Notes under the pieces: model-generated | What the model was told of the DNA's origin: nothing | Databases searched by the model: none | Seen by the model: the letters and a program-made list of their open reading frames with translations, nothing else | Assembly: GCF_019956415.1 (NCBI RefSeq) | Contig: NZ_JAHBDK010000031.1 | Span: 186,001 to 250,000, forward strand | Direction: 5' to 3' | Length of the DNA stretch: 64,000 nt | Origin: Pseudomonas sp. GL-B-19 | GTDB taxonomy: Bacteria; Pseudomonadota; Gammaproteobacteria; Pseudomonadales; Pseudomonadaceae | Part shown: piece by piece, positions 36,751 to 47,169 of the stretch | How positions within the stretch are numbered: the first letter of the stretch is position 1 | Layout of the letters: the number at the start of each line of letters is the position of its first letter | Made by a program: the position numbers and the translations under genes

Positions 36751-38118
36751 ATGCACAAGATGATTCTGCAATGCGGCGCCCTGGCCCTGAGCTTGCTGGC
36801 TGCCAACGTGATGGCGGCAGTCTCGCCGGAAGAAGCCAACAAACTGGGTACCAGCCTTACGCCGCTGGGCGCCGAGAAGGCTGGCAACGCCGACGGCTCG
36901 ATCCCTGCCTGGACCGGCGGCATCCCGAAAAACGCTGGCGCCGTTGACAGCAAAGGCTTCCTGTCTGACCCGTTCGCCAGCGAAAAACCGCTGTTTGTCA
37001 TCACCGCCGCGACCGTCGACAAGTACAAGGACAAGTTGTCAGAAGGCCAGGTGGCGATGTTCAAGCGCTATCCGGAAACCTACAAAATTCCGGTTTACCC
37101 GACCCATCGCACCGTGGCTGTGCCGCCGGAAATTTTCGAGTCGGCCAAGCGCAGTGCGCTGAATGTGACCACCATCAACGACGGTAACGGCCTGGCTGGC
37201 TTTACCGGTAATCGTTACTACGCGTTCCCGATTCCCAAGAACGGTGTCGAAGTGCTGTGGAACCACATCACCCGTTACCACGGTGGCAACGTCAAACGCA
37301 TCATCACCCAGGTGACCCCGCAAACGAACGGCAGCTACACGCCGATCCGCTTCGAGGAAGAAATTGCCGTCCCGCAACTGATCAAGGATCTGGACGGGGA
37401 CAAAGCCGGCAACGTGTTGACCTTTTTCAAACAGTCGGTCACCGCGCCAGCGCGCCTGGCGGGTAACGTGCTGCTGGTGCACGAAACCCTCGATCAGGTG
37501 ACGGAACCGCGTCTGGCGTGGATCTACAATGCCGGTCAGCGTCGTGTGCGTCGCGCCCCGCAAGTGGCCTATGACGGACCGGGCACCGCCGCTGACGGTC
37601 TGCGCACGTCTGACAACTTTGACCTGTTCTCCGGTGCACCGGATCGCTACGACTGGAAACTGGTTGGCAAGAAGGAAATGTACATCCCCTACAACAGCTA
37701 CAAACTCGACTCGCCGAGCCTCAAATACGACGACATAGTCAAGGCCGGCCACATCAACCAGGACCTGACCCGTTATGAACTGCACCGCGTCTGGGAAGTG
37801 ATCGGCACGGTCAAGCCGAGCGAGCGCCACATCTACGCCAAGCGCCACATGTACATCGACGAAGACAGCTGGCAAGCAGCGCTGGTGGATCACTACGACG
37901 GTCGCGGTCAACTGTGGCGAGTGGCTGAGGGGCATGCTCAGTACTATTACGATCACCAGGCCCAGGCTTATACGCTGGAAGCGCTCTACGACATTATTGC
38001 CGGCCGATACATCGCGCTGGGAATGAAGAACGAAGAGAAACACAGTTTCGAGTTTGGCTTCGTAGCCAAGGCTGCCGACTACACGCCATCGGCGTTGCGT
38101 GCCGAGGGTGTCCGGTAA
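36751..38118 (+). CDS. DUF1329 family exported protein
   Basis: 455 residues with a signal peptide (MHKMILQCGALALSLLAANV, cleavage after VMA), then SPEEANKLGTSLTPLGAEKAGNADG and IPAWTGGI, the family start. The rest is the LolA/LolB-like fold typical of DUF1329; it probably works in the periplasm with the DUF1302 barrel, perhaps on a lipid substrate (inference). ATG 36751 has AAGG nine bases upstream; ATG 36742 sits too close to it. Confidence 0.88.
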   Translation: MHKMILQCGALALSLLAANVMAAVSPEEANKLGTSLTPLGAEKAGNADGSIPAWTGGIPKNAGAVDSKGFLSDPFASEKPLFVITAATVDKYKDKLSEGQVAMFKRYPETYKIPVYPTHRTVAVPPEIFESAKRSALNVTTINDGNGLAGFTGNRYYAFPIPKNGVEVLWNHITRYHGGNVKRIITQVTPQTNGSYTPIRFEEEIAVPQLIKDLDGDKAGNVLTFFKQSVTAPARLAGNVLLVHETLDQVTEPRLAWIYNAGQRRVRRAPQVAYDGPGTAADGLRTSDNFDLFSGAPDRYDWKLVGKKEMYIPYNSYKLDSPSLKYDDIVKAGHINQDLTRYELHRVWEVIGTVKPSERHIYAKRHMYIDEDSWQAALVDHYDGRGQLWRVAEGHAQYYYDHQAQAYTLEALYDIIAGRYIALGMKNEEKHSFEFGFVAKAADYTPSALRAEGVR

Positions 38119-38141
38119 AACGGTTGATACAGACGCAGGGC

Positions 38142-38333
38142 AAAAGGCGACCGTGCGGTCACTGTCGATCAGTCAAGGAGCAAAACCTGTGGGAGCGAGC
38201 CTGCTCGCGATGGCGGACTGTCAGGCAACGTAAGTGTTGACTGTACCGCCGTCATCGCGAGCAGGCTCACTCCCACAAGGATTGCGGCGTTCAACGCCTT
38301 GACTGATCGACAGTGACCGCACGGTCGCCTTTT
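38142..38333. repeat. Perfect 37-bp inverted repeat enclosing a REPIN
   Basis: The arm at 38142-38178 (begins AAAAGGCGACCGTGCGGTCA) is the exact reverse complement of 38297-38333, which runs on into TTTTT. Between them lies a complete REPIN (GTGGGAGCGAGCCTGCTCGC ... inverted copy, 38189-38278). The outer arms with the T-run would act as a terminator for the DUF1302-DUF1329 transcript, whose loop is the REPIN. Confidence 0.85.
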
Positions 38334-38424
38334 TTATGGGCACCAATCAGCGTGCTGAATACTTCTCAACAAGCGGGTTAGACAGGTCTAGGGTTGCCCC
38401 ACAATTATAAAAAGGCACGCCGTA

Positions 38425-40986
38425 ATGACCGCCATGACTCCGTGTCTGGACCGATCTGGATTTTTGCCCCGTCTGTCTTCGCATCACCTGTCGCGTGATC
38501 GCTTGAGCGAGCCGTTGCTGGCGTCGTCCGCGCGGGTGAAATTAATTTGCGCTCCCGCCGGCAGTGGCAAGTCGGCGCTGCTCGCCGACTGCCTGTTGCA
38601 GGCACCTCCGCAGTGCCGGGTGTGCTGGTTGCCACTGTCGGGTGTCGCCATGAGCGTGGAGGACTTTCGTCAGCGTCTGGCGGAGTCACTGGGGCTGGCG
38701 TCATCGGAAGAGGCCGCGATGCTCCGCGCGCTGGCTCGTTTGCAATCGCCGACCTGGCTGTTTCTTGACGATTATTGCCGCGTGCCGAACCCGGGACTCG
38801 ATCAACTGCTCGATCGCATGCTGGCCGTCAGCAACCCGATGTTGAGCTGGTGGATGGGGACCCGCCGTCGCCCGCAATGCAATTGGCCACGATTGTTGCT
38901 CGATGACGAACTGTTCGAATGTGAGTGCTCCGCGCTGGCCTTCAATCAGGCTGAAATCGCCTCGCTGTTGCACCACCTGACGCCAGCCGATGCCAATACC
39001 GCCGCCAGCAAGATCATCCAGCGCAGCGGCGGCTGGTGCGCCGGGGTTCGCGTGGCGCTGCTGCAAAAGTGCGACTGGTCACGCAACGACTCACTGCACG
39101 GTCGACCGGACACGTTGCTCGATTACCTTGAACATGAACTGTTCACCTCCCTGACCCCGGAATTGACCGAGGTCTGGCGGGTGCTCGCGCATTTGCCACG
39201 ATTTAATGCACGGCTGTGCGATCACCTGTTTGGCGCGGGTGAGGGCGCGCAATGCCTCAAGACCTTGCAGGAACTGGGGTGCTTTATCGAACCCTGGCAA
39301 GATTCCACCGACTGGCTACGGGTTTTCCCGCCGCTTACGCAATTGATGCGCGATGAACAATGGCCTGCCGGGCGCTCCTGGCATCGTCGTGCCTGCCAGT
39401 GGTTCGCCACTGAACTTGACTGGAAAGCAGCGTTTGAACAGGCATTGCTGGCTGAAGAATTCGAAGTCGCCGTGAGCTTGTTGCAGCATTTCAGTTTCGA
39501 GCACTTGTTCGAGGAACAGACCGTCGTGCTGTTATTGCGTTTGTATGAGCATCAAGGCGAAGAGCTTATGTTCGGCTCACCGCAACTGGTCGGCTTGATC
39601 ACGGCGGCCTCGTTGTTTGCCGGGCGATTCGAGCAAGCTGCCGAATGCATCGAACAGTTGTCGCGATTCACTCCGCAGCCTTCGGCGATTCTGCAGCGGC
39701 AACTGGTTGCACGGTGGCAGGCGCAACAGGGGTGGCTCCTGCATTTGCAGGGGCGGATGGACGGTTCGCGCGCACATTTTCTCGATGCGTTGAACGACCT
39801 CGGCCCCGAGCTCTGGACGGTGCGCGTGATGTGCTTGTCGGGGTTGACTCAGCAGGCATTGTTGCGGGGCGAGCTTGATGTGGCGCAAGCGTTGAATCGT
39901 GAGGCGTTGTGCCTGGCGCGTGCGCAGGACTCGCTGGTGTTCGAAGGGCTCCTGGAGCTCGATCATGCGCAATTGCTTGAACAGCGCGGCGCTCCCCAGC
40001 GCGCGGAAAGCCTGCTCGCCATCATCCATGAATTACTGAGTCAGCCAGTCGAGCGACCGGTGCCATTGCTCGGTCGAATCGCGTTACGTCGGGGCCGGCT
40101 TGCATTGTGCCAAGGGCACGATGAGCGCGCCGAGGCATTTTTTCAGGTCGGTCTGCAGCAGTGCTTACGCAGTCACGACAAGCGCGTGCTGTACGGCTTT
40201 CTTGGTCTGGCACAAGTGGCGGCAAATCAGCGCGATTATGCTCAGGCGTTCGTCCTGCTGCGCGACGCAGAGAGACTGATGCAGCAACGGCATGTTCCAG
40301 ACACGGTTTATCGAGGCGTGCTGCTGCAAGTCAGTAGCCATTTCTGGTTGCAACAGGGGCGCGCCGAACTGGCGTGCGAAGCCTTGAGCCGGGTACTCAA
40401 GCACTATCGCGGGCCGCAGGCGCGGCAGGCGCCACCGGCCACACTTGAGCTGATCCCGCGCATCGAGTATTTGTTGATCCTCGCCCGAACTCGCTCAGAG
40501 CTGGATGCAATCGATGCAGCAGCACAGATTGAATCATTGATGAGACAAGCGCAGACGCGTGGAATGTGGGCGCTCGCTACCGAATTAGAACTGGCTTTGG
40601 CCGAAGTGTTTTGGCTTGGCGGTCAAACCACGAAGGCCAGTGACGTGTTGCAGGAGGGCGTACGTAACGTGGCCCGGTATCAAACATTCCAGGCGTTAAA
40701 TGAGTTAAACCTGCGTCAGCCCTTGTGGTTGCACGATGAGCAGACTTCGCTGTTGTCTTGCAATGAACTTTGCAGTCGTGCAGATGCAACGGAAACATTA
40801 AGTCAGCGTGAGCTGCAAGTTTTAAAGCTGATTGCGCTTGGTCATTCAAATCAAGAAATTGCCGATGCACTGTTTATATCGTTGCATACCGTTAAAACCC
40901 ATAGCCGGCGCATACATGGAAAGTTACGGGTTGAACGCAGGACGCAAGCGGTGGCGAAGGCAAAGTTGTTGGGGTTGTGGGATTGA
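38425..40986 (+). CDS. LuxR-family regulator of the MalT/LAL type
   Basis: 853 residues. An ATP-binding STAND module at the N-terminus has Walker A APAGSGKS (43-50) and LFLDDYCR as Walker B; a TPR-like helical middle (about 350-750) would sense a signal; a LuxR helix-turn-helix ends the protein (LSQRELQVLKLIALGHSNQE, then HTVKTH). It activates transcription when a ligand and ATP drive oligomerisation. Placement after DUF1302-DUF1329 suggests it controls them, which I infer. Confidence 0.92.
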   Translation: MTAMTPCLDRSGFLPRLSSHHLSRDRLSEPLLASSARVKLICAPAGSGKSALLADCLLQAPPQCRVCWLPLSGVAMSVEDFRQRLAESLGLASSEEAAMLRALARLQSPTWLFLDDYCRVPNPGLDQLLDRMLAVSNPMLSWWMGTRRRPQCNWPRLLLDDELFECECSALAFNQAEIASLLHHLTPADANTAASKIIQRSGGWCAGVRVALLQKCDWSRNDSLHGRPDTLLDYLEHELFTSLTPELTEVWRVLAHLPRFNARLCDHLFGAGEGAQCLKTLQELGCFIEPWQDSTDWLRVFPPLTQLMRDEQWPAGRSWHRRACQWFATELDWKAAFEQALLAEEFEVAVSLLQHFSFEHLFEEQTVVLLLRLYEHQGEELMFGSPQLVGLITAASLFAGRFEQAAECIEQLSRFTPQPSAILQRQLVARWQAQQGWLLHLQGRMDGSRAHFLDALNDLGPELWTVRVMCLSGLTQQALLRGELDVAQALNREALCLARAQDSLVFEGLLELDHAQLLEQRGAPQRAESLLAIIHELLSQPVERPVPLLGRIALRRGRLALCQGHDERAEAFFQVGLQQCLRSHDKRVLYGFLGLAQVAANQRDYAQAFVLLRDAERLMQQRHVPDTVYRGVLLQVSSHFWLQQGRAELACEALSRVLKHYRGPQARQAPPATLELIPRIEYLLILARTRSELDAIDAAAQIESLMRQAQTRGMWALATELELALAEVFWLGGQTTKASDVLQEGVRNVARYQTFQALNELNLRQPLWLHDEQTSLLSCNELCSRADATETLSQRELQVLKLIALGHSNQEIADALFISLHTVKTHSRRIHGKLRVERRTQAVAKAKLLGLWD

Positions 40987-41158
40987 TTCAGGTGATCAAT
41001 CAAGTCCCGGGCTTGATGTTCAAGATCTGGATTTTTACATGTGGTTTGAATTGTAAATAGTTGGTATTGCTAAGTGGTTTTGGTGTTTTTTGGTCTTGGG
41101 TTAATTTGGGCGGTGCGATTTTTTCGTTCCGTCATTTTTATTAACCAAGGGCAGCAAT

Positions 41159-43552
41159 ATGAACGTCATGAACAAATACATACCCGTAACTAATGGCAGT
41201 CGTCCGCAGTGGCTTGAACGTGCCGATGTTAGCGAGCAACTTAATTATGTCGAACTGGAACAACAGCTGATTACAAGTCAGGCCGAACTGGATAAACAAC
41301 TGGGAACACACGCCAGTCTGCAGACCTACGCAAAAAGTATTGCCAGTCAGGTACTGCAACTGGAGTTTGGCAGCACGCTGGATCCCGACGACCTGATGAC
41401 CTCCAGCCGTTACAGCTTCAATGTGGCCGGGCGTCGAGTCATGCAGGAGGACAAACGCTCCCTGACGGATTTGCTCCCGTGCGGGCTGCACGAGGAAGGT
41501 GAGCGGGGAAGCATCACATTTGAGGGTGAAGGCCTTCCTCCGGGATTGAACCAGCAATGGCTGGAGCAGACGTTGGCCGAGGATGTGCGCGCCGCCTACG
41601 GTGCCGCATTCCGGGATCTGTTCCAGCGCAATGGGGTGCTCACCGCCATGAACAGTGTCACCCGGGATCAATTGCTGCTGAGTGCATTTGCCGCGAAGCT
41701 CCAGGGTCATCTCGACGACAACAGTCTCCAACGGGTTCAACGTGCTGTGGACGGGGATGCGAACTTGATCATCGCGCCATTGCAGTTGCGTGACGATAGC
41801 CGGCCACTCCTGGGGCTGGTTGCCGTCGGCAGCCGCAGCCCCAGCCAGGACGACTGGCTTCTGTATGCTCCGGATTCGCCTGGCGGGCAGGACTGGTACA
41901 AGCTATCGACGCTAAGACAAGTGAGTGTTGATATTGGCGGTTGGACGCAAACATCCGAGGGGCGAGACTACTTGTTGTGGCGCTCCCACTCACTGGATCG
42001 CGAGGCAATCGGCGGTTATCTGAAACAAGTCTTGAAACTGCCCAATCTATGGCGTGGCGTGGCACTCGCGCCTACCCCTTACACGGGGGACGAAGTGCTG
42101 AACACCCTTGTTTATAACCATCGGGCCTGGCTGGTGGCTCAAGAAGAACACCACACACCCTATGGTTATCGGACCGCTACAGACCAGCAGCGCCAGAACT
42201 TTACCCGGATGACTTGCGAACTTCGGGCACTGAAAACAATTGAAGTGCGTGAGGGCGGATTTGTCAGCTACGAGCGTTTTTGCCACCAGTTGATCAAACG
42301 ACAGATTGAAGAAGTGCTCTTGTCCAGAGGTGAACAAGTCGCTGTCGACCCTCACCGGATTTTTGTGGAAATCGAACGGGGTCAACAGATGACACTGACC
42401 CGGCTGATTGCCGACGAGGTGCATTTTTACTCTAATAACGCCGATAGAGACGGCTACCCGCGTTTCACGGTAGCGACTGACCATCCACCCATTAACCAAC
42501 TCTCTATTCACCAAGTTGCCGGATGGTCGAGAACGCTGCGTCCGGGCGAGAAGTACATCGACATGTTGCGTGCAACCTACATCGACCGCTCCAATGGCTA
42601 TTTCAAGCAGCAGTTATACATGGGGATCATGCAGCGCCAGATGCGTGTGGCAGTCACGCAGGCGCTGTTCACCGGTCGGTTGGTGAAGGAACACGTCGAT
42701 GAACTGATGAAGGTTGTTGCGGCGTTCGATCATCCGCAAGCGACCAGCCCGGAGGGCGAGGCGCCTGACGAGGTGCGCCACAGTGCGCTGTACAAACTTC
42801 ATCTGAGGGGACGTTTAGTCGTAGGGGTATTCGTCTTCAGGCTGCATGTTGCCGGGAAGATTGTGGAATATCTGTATACCCCGGATGCTCCGGATGGACG
42901 CGAGCTGAGGCCGTTCGAGGACTTCGTGGGAGCGGTGAAAACCCACGGCCTCGGCGACTACTTCTACGATCGGGTGTTTGGGAAATATCAGCCGCAGGTT
43001 GGTACTTATCTGACGGATCTCGAGCAGGTTGCCAATTTTATCGAGGCGCCGACACTGGGGCGTAACAGTCGGATCACGGATTTGTACTGGTGCTATTACG
43101 ACGTGTTGACCAAAGTCATTTCTGATGTCGACGAGAAAACGCAAAGCCTTGAAGAGATCATCACCGGCCTGGTGTACAACGCCGTGGTATCGGCGGTGAG
43201 CGTCATCGCCATTGTCTACGCCCCCGTCGGTATCGCATTGAGTGTCGCCTTGCTGACTCAGAATCTGGTGCAAGGTGTTCACGCCTATACCGAGGGCAAT
43301 CGGTCCAAGGCCCTGAGTCATTTCGCGAAGGCGGTGATTGAGTTGGCGACCCTGGGCAAGGCAGGTTATGGGCTGTCGAAGGCTACCAAATTGCAGAAAG
43401 ACCTGATCGGATTGCTGGGTGATGTGTATACCGTCGAGAAACTGTTCGCTGATATAACCGGGCAACCGCGATTGCATGAGCGGGCGCTGGAGGTCATTCA
43501 GGAAATTCTCGACGACCCTGAGAGCATCACCAGTAAAACCACCATCAGCTAG
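41159..43552 (+). CDS. Dermonecrotic-toxin-like (Mcf/DUF6543-type) protein
   Basis: 797 residues. Blocks such as VYNHRAWLVAQEEHHTPYG, AVTQALFTGRLVKEHVD, LYTPDAPDGRELRPF and GLGDYFYDRVF recall the large insecticidal Mcf/FitD and dermonecrotic-toxin-domain proteins of fluorescent pseudomonads. A hydrophobic hairpin follows at about 671-705 (YNAVVSAVSVIAIVYAPVG). The known relatives are usually much longer; this one ends about 90 residues after the hydrophobic segment without a recognisable effector domain. No signal peptide. The assignment is from memory and moderate. Confidence 0.6.
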   Translation: MNVMNKYIPVTNGSRPQWLERADVSEQLNYVELEQQLITSQAELDKQLGTHASLQTYAKSIASQVLQLEFGSTLDPDDLMTSSRYSFNVAGRRVMQEDKRSLTDLLPCGLHEEGERGSITFEGEGLPPGLNQQWLEQTLAEDVRAAYGAAFRDLFQRNGVLTAMNSVTRDQLLLSAFAAKLQGHLDDNSLQRVQRAVDGDANLIIAPLQLRDDSRPLLGLVAVGSRSPSQDDWLLYAPDSPGGQDWYKLSTLRQVSVDIGGWTQTSEGRDYLLWRSHSLDREAIGGYLKQVLKLPNLWRGVALAPTPYTGDEVLNTLVYNHRAWLVAQEEHHTPYGYRTATDQQRQNFTRMTCELRALKTIEVREGGFVSYERFCHQLIKRQIEEVLLSRGEQVAVDPHRIFVEIERGQQMTLTRLIADEVHFYSNNADRDGYPRFTVATDHPPINQLSIHQVAGWSRTLRPGEKYIDMLRATYIDRSNGYFKQQLYMGIMQRQMRVAVTQALFTGRLVKEHVDELMKVVAAFDHPQATSPEGEAPDEVRHSALYKLHLRGRLVVGVFVFRLHVAGKIVEYLYTPDAPDGRELRPFEDFVGAVKTHGLGDYFYDRVFGKYQPQVGTYLTDLEQVANFIEAPTLGRNSRITDLYWCYYDVLTKVISDVDEKTQSLEEIITGLVYNAVVSAVSVIAIVYAPVGIALSVALLTQNLVQGVHAYTEGNRSKALSHFAKAVIELATLGKAGYGLSKATKLQKDLIGLLGDVYTVEKLFADITGQPRLHERALEVIQEILDDPESITSKTTIS

Positions 43553-43585
43553 TGGCAATGACTGATCGCCGATGTCGCGTCTGAC

Positions 43586-44380
43586 TCAACGACTGACATC
43601 GTCGGCTTGATACCCCATCCGCCAACTCACGGCCCGCGTCGCCGCCAGCAGTCGTTGCGCCGCCGGGCCGTTTTCGTCGGCGTGAAACAACGAGGTCGGG
43701 CCGACAATGGTCATCACCGCTGCCACGTTCCCGACCGCATTGAAGACCGGTGCCGACAACGCGTCGACCCCCGGCATCAGCAAGCCATGCACATGATGCA
43801 GACCGCGTTCGCGGATCTGTTCGCATAACGCCGCATAGGCTTGATCGTCCGCCAGCGCATGGGCGGTTGCGGTTTGCAGTTCCTGATCGCGCAAGTCCAC
43901 GGTTTCCCGTTTCGGCAGAAAAGCACCAAACACCAGACCGGTAGATGAACTGAGCAACGGCAACACCGACCCCAATTGCGTCACCACCGTCACCGCGCGC
44001 ACGGCGGGTTCGATGTGCACCACGGTCGCACCCTGATTGCCCCACACCGCCAGAAAGCAGGTTTCGTTCAGTTCATCGCGCAACTCGGCCAAGGGCAGGG
44101 CGCCGACTTTCAGCACGTCCATACTGTTGAGTGCCGCCAGCCCCACGCGCAACGCTTCACGGCCCAGGCCGTAATGGTTGGTGGCGGTGTTTTGTTCGGC
44201 AAAACCGCTGGCGATCAGCGCCTGCAAATAGCGGTGAACCTTGCTCGCCGGCATCTGCACGTGTTCGGCCAGGCGCGAAAGCGAGGTCGAGGGCGACAAC
44301 TCGGCCAAAGCCTTGAGAATATCGGTGCCGACCTCGGCCGAGCGGACTTTTTGTTTGTCGTTGTTGCGCGGCGTTTCCAT
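43586..44380 (-). CDS. hmgR: IclR-family repressor of homogentisate catabolism
   Basis: 264 residues: winged helix-turn-helix at 15-80 (LSRLAEHVQMPASKVHRYLQ) and an IclR effector domain (VVHIEPAVRAVTV, LPLLSSSTGLVFGAF). It is divergent from hmgA, as hmgR is in Pseudomonas putida, where it represses the hmg genes and homogentisate is the inducer. A 17-bp palindrome lies between the two genes. ATG at 44380 is taken. Confidence 0.85.
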   Translation of the reverse strand: METPRNNDKQKVRSAEVGTDILKALAELSPSTSLSRLAEHVQMPASKVHRYLQALIASGFAEQNTATNHYGLGREALRVGLAALNSMDVLKVGALPLAELRDELNETCFLAVWGNQGATVVHIEPAVRAVTVVTQLGSVLPLLSSSTGLVFGAFLPKRETVDLRDQELQTATAHALADDQAYAALCEQIRERGLHHVHGLLMPGVDALSAPVFNAVGNVAAVMTIVGPTSLFHADENGPAAQRLLAATRAVSWRMGYQADDVSR

Positions 44381-44442
44381 GGAGGCGGTCTGATCCCGGG
44401 ACGAATGGGCGTCTTTATAGCTTGACGGTCAATACCAATCAA

Positions 44443-44459
44443 ATTACGTTATGCGTAAT
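44443..44459. promoter_or_regulatory. Likely HmgR operator
   Basis: ATTACG-TTATG-CGTAAT is a perfect inverted repeat of 17 bases in the hmgR-hmgA intergenic region, followed at 44463 by another half-site GATTACGAT. Position and symmetry fit an IclR-type operator shared by both promoters. Confidence 0.65.
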
Positions 44460-44544
44460 CAGATTACGATAAAAATAACCCGGGCGTGCCGAACCTCTGC
44501 AACAGAGTGACAGGTCATCGCCTTCTCCCTGTTCAGGAGGCTCC

Positions 44545-45849
44545 ATGAACCCTGATTCAACCGCGTCAGCGCTGGCTTATCAGTCTGGCTTCGGCAACGA
44601 GTTCAGCAGTGAAGCGTTGCCTGGCGCATTGCCCGTCGGCCAGAACTCCCCGCAAAAAGCCCCGTATGGCCTCTACACCGAATTGTTCTCCGGCACTGCA
44701 TTCACCATGGCCCGCAGTGAAGCGCGGCGTACCTGGATGTACCGCATTCAGCCATCGGCCAATCACCCGGCGTTCGTCAAACTGGATCGGCAACTGGCCG
44801 GCGGCCCCTTGGGTGAAGTGACCCCCAACCGTCTGCGCTGGAATCCGTTGGAGATCCCGAGCGAGCCCACCGATTTCATCGATGGTCTGGTAAGTATGGC
44901 CGCCAACTCGGGTGCGGAAAAACCGGCCGGAATCAGCATCCATAGCTATCGCGCCAACCGCTCCATGGAGCGTGTGTTCTTCAATGCCGACGGCGAACTG
45001 CTGCTGGTGCCGGAGCTCGGCCGTTTGCGCATCGCCACCGAACTCGGTGTGCTGGAGCTTGCGCCGCTGGAAATCGCCGTGCTGCCGCGCGGGCTGAAAT
45101 TTCGCGTCGAACTGCTCGACCCGCAAGCCCGCGGTTACATCGCCGAGAACCACGGTGCACCGCTGCGTCTGCCAGACCTGGGGCCGATCGGCAGCAATGG
45201 CCTGGCCAACCCGCGAGACTTCCTGACGCCGGTTGCGCACTACGAAAACCTCAAACAACCGACCACGCTGGTGCAGAAATTCCTTGGCCAGTTGTGGGGC
45301 TGCGAGCTGGATCATTCACCGCTCAACGTGGTCGCCTGGCACGGCAATAACGTGCCGTACAAATATGACCTGCGCTGTTTCAACACCATCGGCACGGTCA
45401 GTTTCGATCATCCGGACCCGTCGATTTTCACCGTCCTCACGTCGCCAACCAGTGTGCATGGCCTGGCCAATCTGGATTTCGTGATCTTCCCGCCACGCTG
45501 GATGGTCGCCGAGAAAACCTTCCGTCCACCTTGGTTCCACCGCAACCTGATGAACGAATTCATGGGGCTGATCAAAGGCGAGTACGACGCCAAGGCCGAA
45601 GGCTTCGTGCCCGGCGGTGCGTCCTTGCACAGTTGCATGAGCGCTCATGGCCCTGATGGCGAAACCTGCACCAAGGCGATCAACGCGGAACTGGCACCGG
45701 CGAAAATCGACAACACCATGGCTTTCATGTTCGAGACCAGCCAGGTATTGCGCCCGAGCCGTTTCGCACTGGATTGCCCGCAACTGCAAACTAATTACGA
45801 TGCCTGCTGGGCCACGTTGCCCGCCACTTTCGACCCGACCCGGAGATAA
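44545..45849 (+). CDS. hmgA: Homogentisate 1,2-dioxygenase
   Basis: 434 residues, the normal length. It opens the ring of homogentisate to maleylacetoacetate with a non-heme iron. Family blocks [60 protein letters not shown] (iron site His/Glu) and [12 protein letters not shown] are present. A GGAGG ribosome site precedes the ATG. Fumarylacetoacetase starts three bases after the stop, in the order hmgA-hmgB-hmgC. Confidence 0.97.
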   Translation: MNPDSTASALAYQSGFGNEFSSEALPGALPVGQNSPQKAPYGLYTELFSGTAFTMARSEARRTWMYRIQPSANHPAFVKLDRQLAGGPLGEVTPNRLRWNPLEIPSEPTDFIDGLVSMAANSGAEKPAGISIHSYRANRSMERVFFNADGELLLVPELGRLRIATELGVLELAPLEIAVLPRGLKFRVELLDPQARGYIAENHGAPLRLPDLGPIGSNGLANPRDFLTPVAHYENLKQPTTLVQKFLGQLWGCELDHSPLNVVAWHGNNVPYKYDLRCFNTIGTVSFDHPDPSIFTVLTSPTSVHGLANLDFVIFPPRWMVAEKTFRPPWFHRNLMNEFMGLIKGEYDAKAEGFVPGGASLHSCMSAHGPDGETCTKAINAELAPAKIDNTMAFMFETSQVLRPSRFALDCPQLQTNYDACWATLPATFDPTRR

Positions 45850-45852
45850 CCC

Positions 45853-47157
45853 ATGACTCAGACAACCATCACTCGTAGCTGGGTTGCCTCCGCCAACGGC
45901 CATGCCGATTTCCCGCTGCAAAACCTGCCATTGGGTGTATTCAGCGTAAACGGCTCTGCCCCGCGCAGCGGCGTGGCGATTGGCGAGCATATTTTTGATC
46001 TGGAAGCGGCGCTGGAAGCGGGCCTGTTCGATGGCGCCGCTCGTACCGCTGTTGAAGCGACCCGTGGCGGTCAGTTGAATGCGTTCTTCGAGTTGGGCCG
46101 CGATGCTCGTGTTGCCCTGCGTGAGCGCTTGATCGAACTGTTCAAAGAAGGCAGCACCCTGCACGGCAAGATCGAAGCCCAGGGCGCAAAACTGCTGCCG
46201 TTGGCGGCCCATTGCGCGATGCACCTGCCAGCGAAAATCAACGATTACACCGACTTCTATGTGGGCATCGAACACGCGCAAAACGTCGGCAAACTGTTCC
46301 GCCCCGACAACCCGCTGCTGCCGAACTACAAGTACGTGCCCATCGGTTACCACGGTCGCGCCTCGACCATCCGTCCGTCCGGCACCGACGTTCGCCGTCC
46401 TAAAGGGCAGACCTTGCCGGCCGGTCAGACCGAGCCGACATTTGGTCCGTGCGCACGTCTGGATTACGAACTGGAACTGGGCATCTGGATAGGTCAGGGC
46501 AACGAGATGGGCGACTCGATCGCCATCGGTGACGCCGCCGATCACATCGCCGGTTTCTGCCTGCTCAATGACTGGTCGGCGCGGGATATCCAGGCTTGGG
46601 AGTACCAGCCGCTTGGCCCGTTCCTGTCGAAAAGTTTCATCACCAGCATCTCGCCATGGGTCGTCACCGCCGAAGCGCTGGAACCGTTCCGTCGTGCGCA
46701 ACCGGCACGTCCTGAAGGCGATCCGCAGCCGCTGCCGTACCTGTTCGACAAGCGCGATCAAGCCGCTGGCGGTTTCGACATCGAACTGGAAGTGCTGCTG
46801 CTTACCGAAGGCCTGCGCGAGCAAAACCTGCCGGCCCATCGCCTGACGCTCAGCAACACCCAGCACATGTACTGGACCGTGGCGCAAATGGTTGCGCACC
46901 ACAGCGTCAACGGCTGCCAGTTGCAGGCCGGCGACCTGTTCGGTTCGGGCACCTTGTCGGGGCCGGAAAACGGTCAGTTCGGCAGCCTGCTGGAAATCAC
47001 CGAGGGCGGTAAAAAGCCGATTGAGCTGGCGTCGGGCGAGGTGCGTAAATTCCTGGAAGACGGCGATGAAATCATCCTGCGTGCCCGTTGCAGCCGCGAG
47101 GGTTTTGCCTCCATCGGCTTTGGTGAATGCCGCGGCAAAGTACTGCCGGCGCGTTAA
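45853..47157 (+). CDS. hmgB: Fumarylacetoacetase
   Basis: 434 residues. It hydrolyses fumarylacetoacetate to fumarate and acetoacetate, the last step of tyrosine breakdown. The SH3-like N-domain is followed by the metal-binding FAH core: DFYVGIEHAQNVG, DYELELGIWIG, NDWSARDIQAWEYQPLGPF and GSGTLSGPE. Also called fahA. It sits between hmgA and the isomerase in one operon. Confidence 0.97.
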   Translation: MTQTTITRSWVASANGHADFPLQNLPLGVFSVNGSAPRSGVAIGEHIFDLEAALEAGLFDGAARTAVEATRGGQLNAFFELGRDARVALRERLIELFKEGSTLHGKIEAQGAKLLPLAAHCAMHLPAKINDYTDFYVGIEHAQNVGKLFRPDNPLLPNYKYVPIGYHGRASTIRPSGTDVRRPKGQTLPAGQTEPTFGPCARLDYELELGIWIGQGNEMGDSIAIGDAADHIAGFCLLNDWSARDIQAWEYQPLGPFLSKSFITSISPWVVTAEALEPFRRAQPARPEGDPQPLPYLFDKRDQAAGGFDIELEVLLLTEGLREQNLPAHRLTLSNTQHMYWTVAQMVAHHSVNGCQLQAGDLFGSGTLSGPENGQFGSLLEITEGGKKPIELASGEVRKFLEDGDEIILRARCSREGFASIGFGECRGKVLPAR

Positions 47158-47169
47158 GAGGATTGGGTG

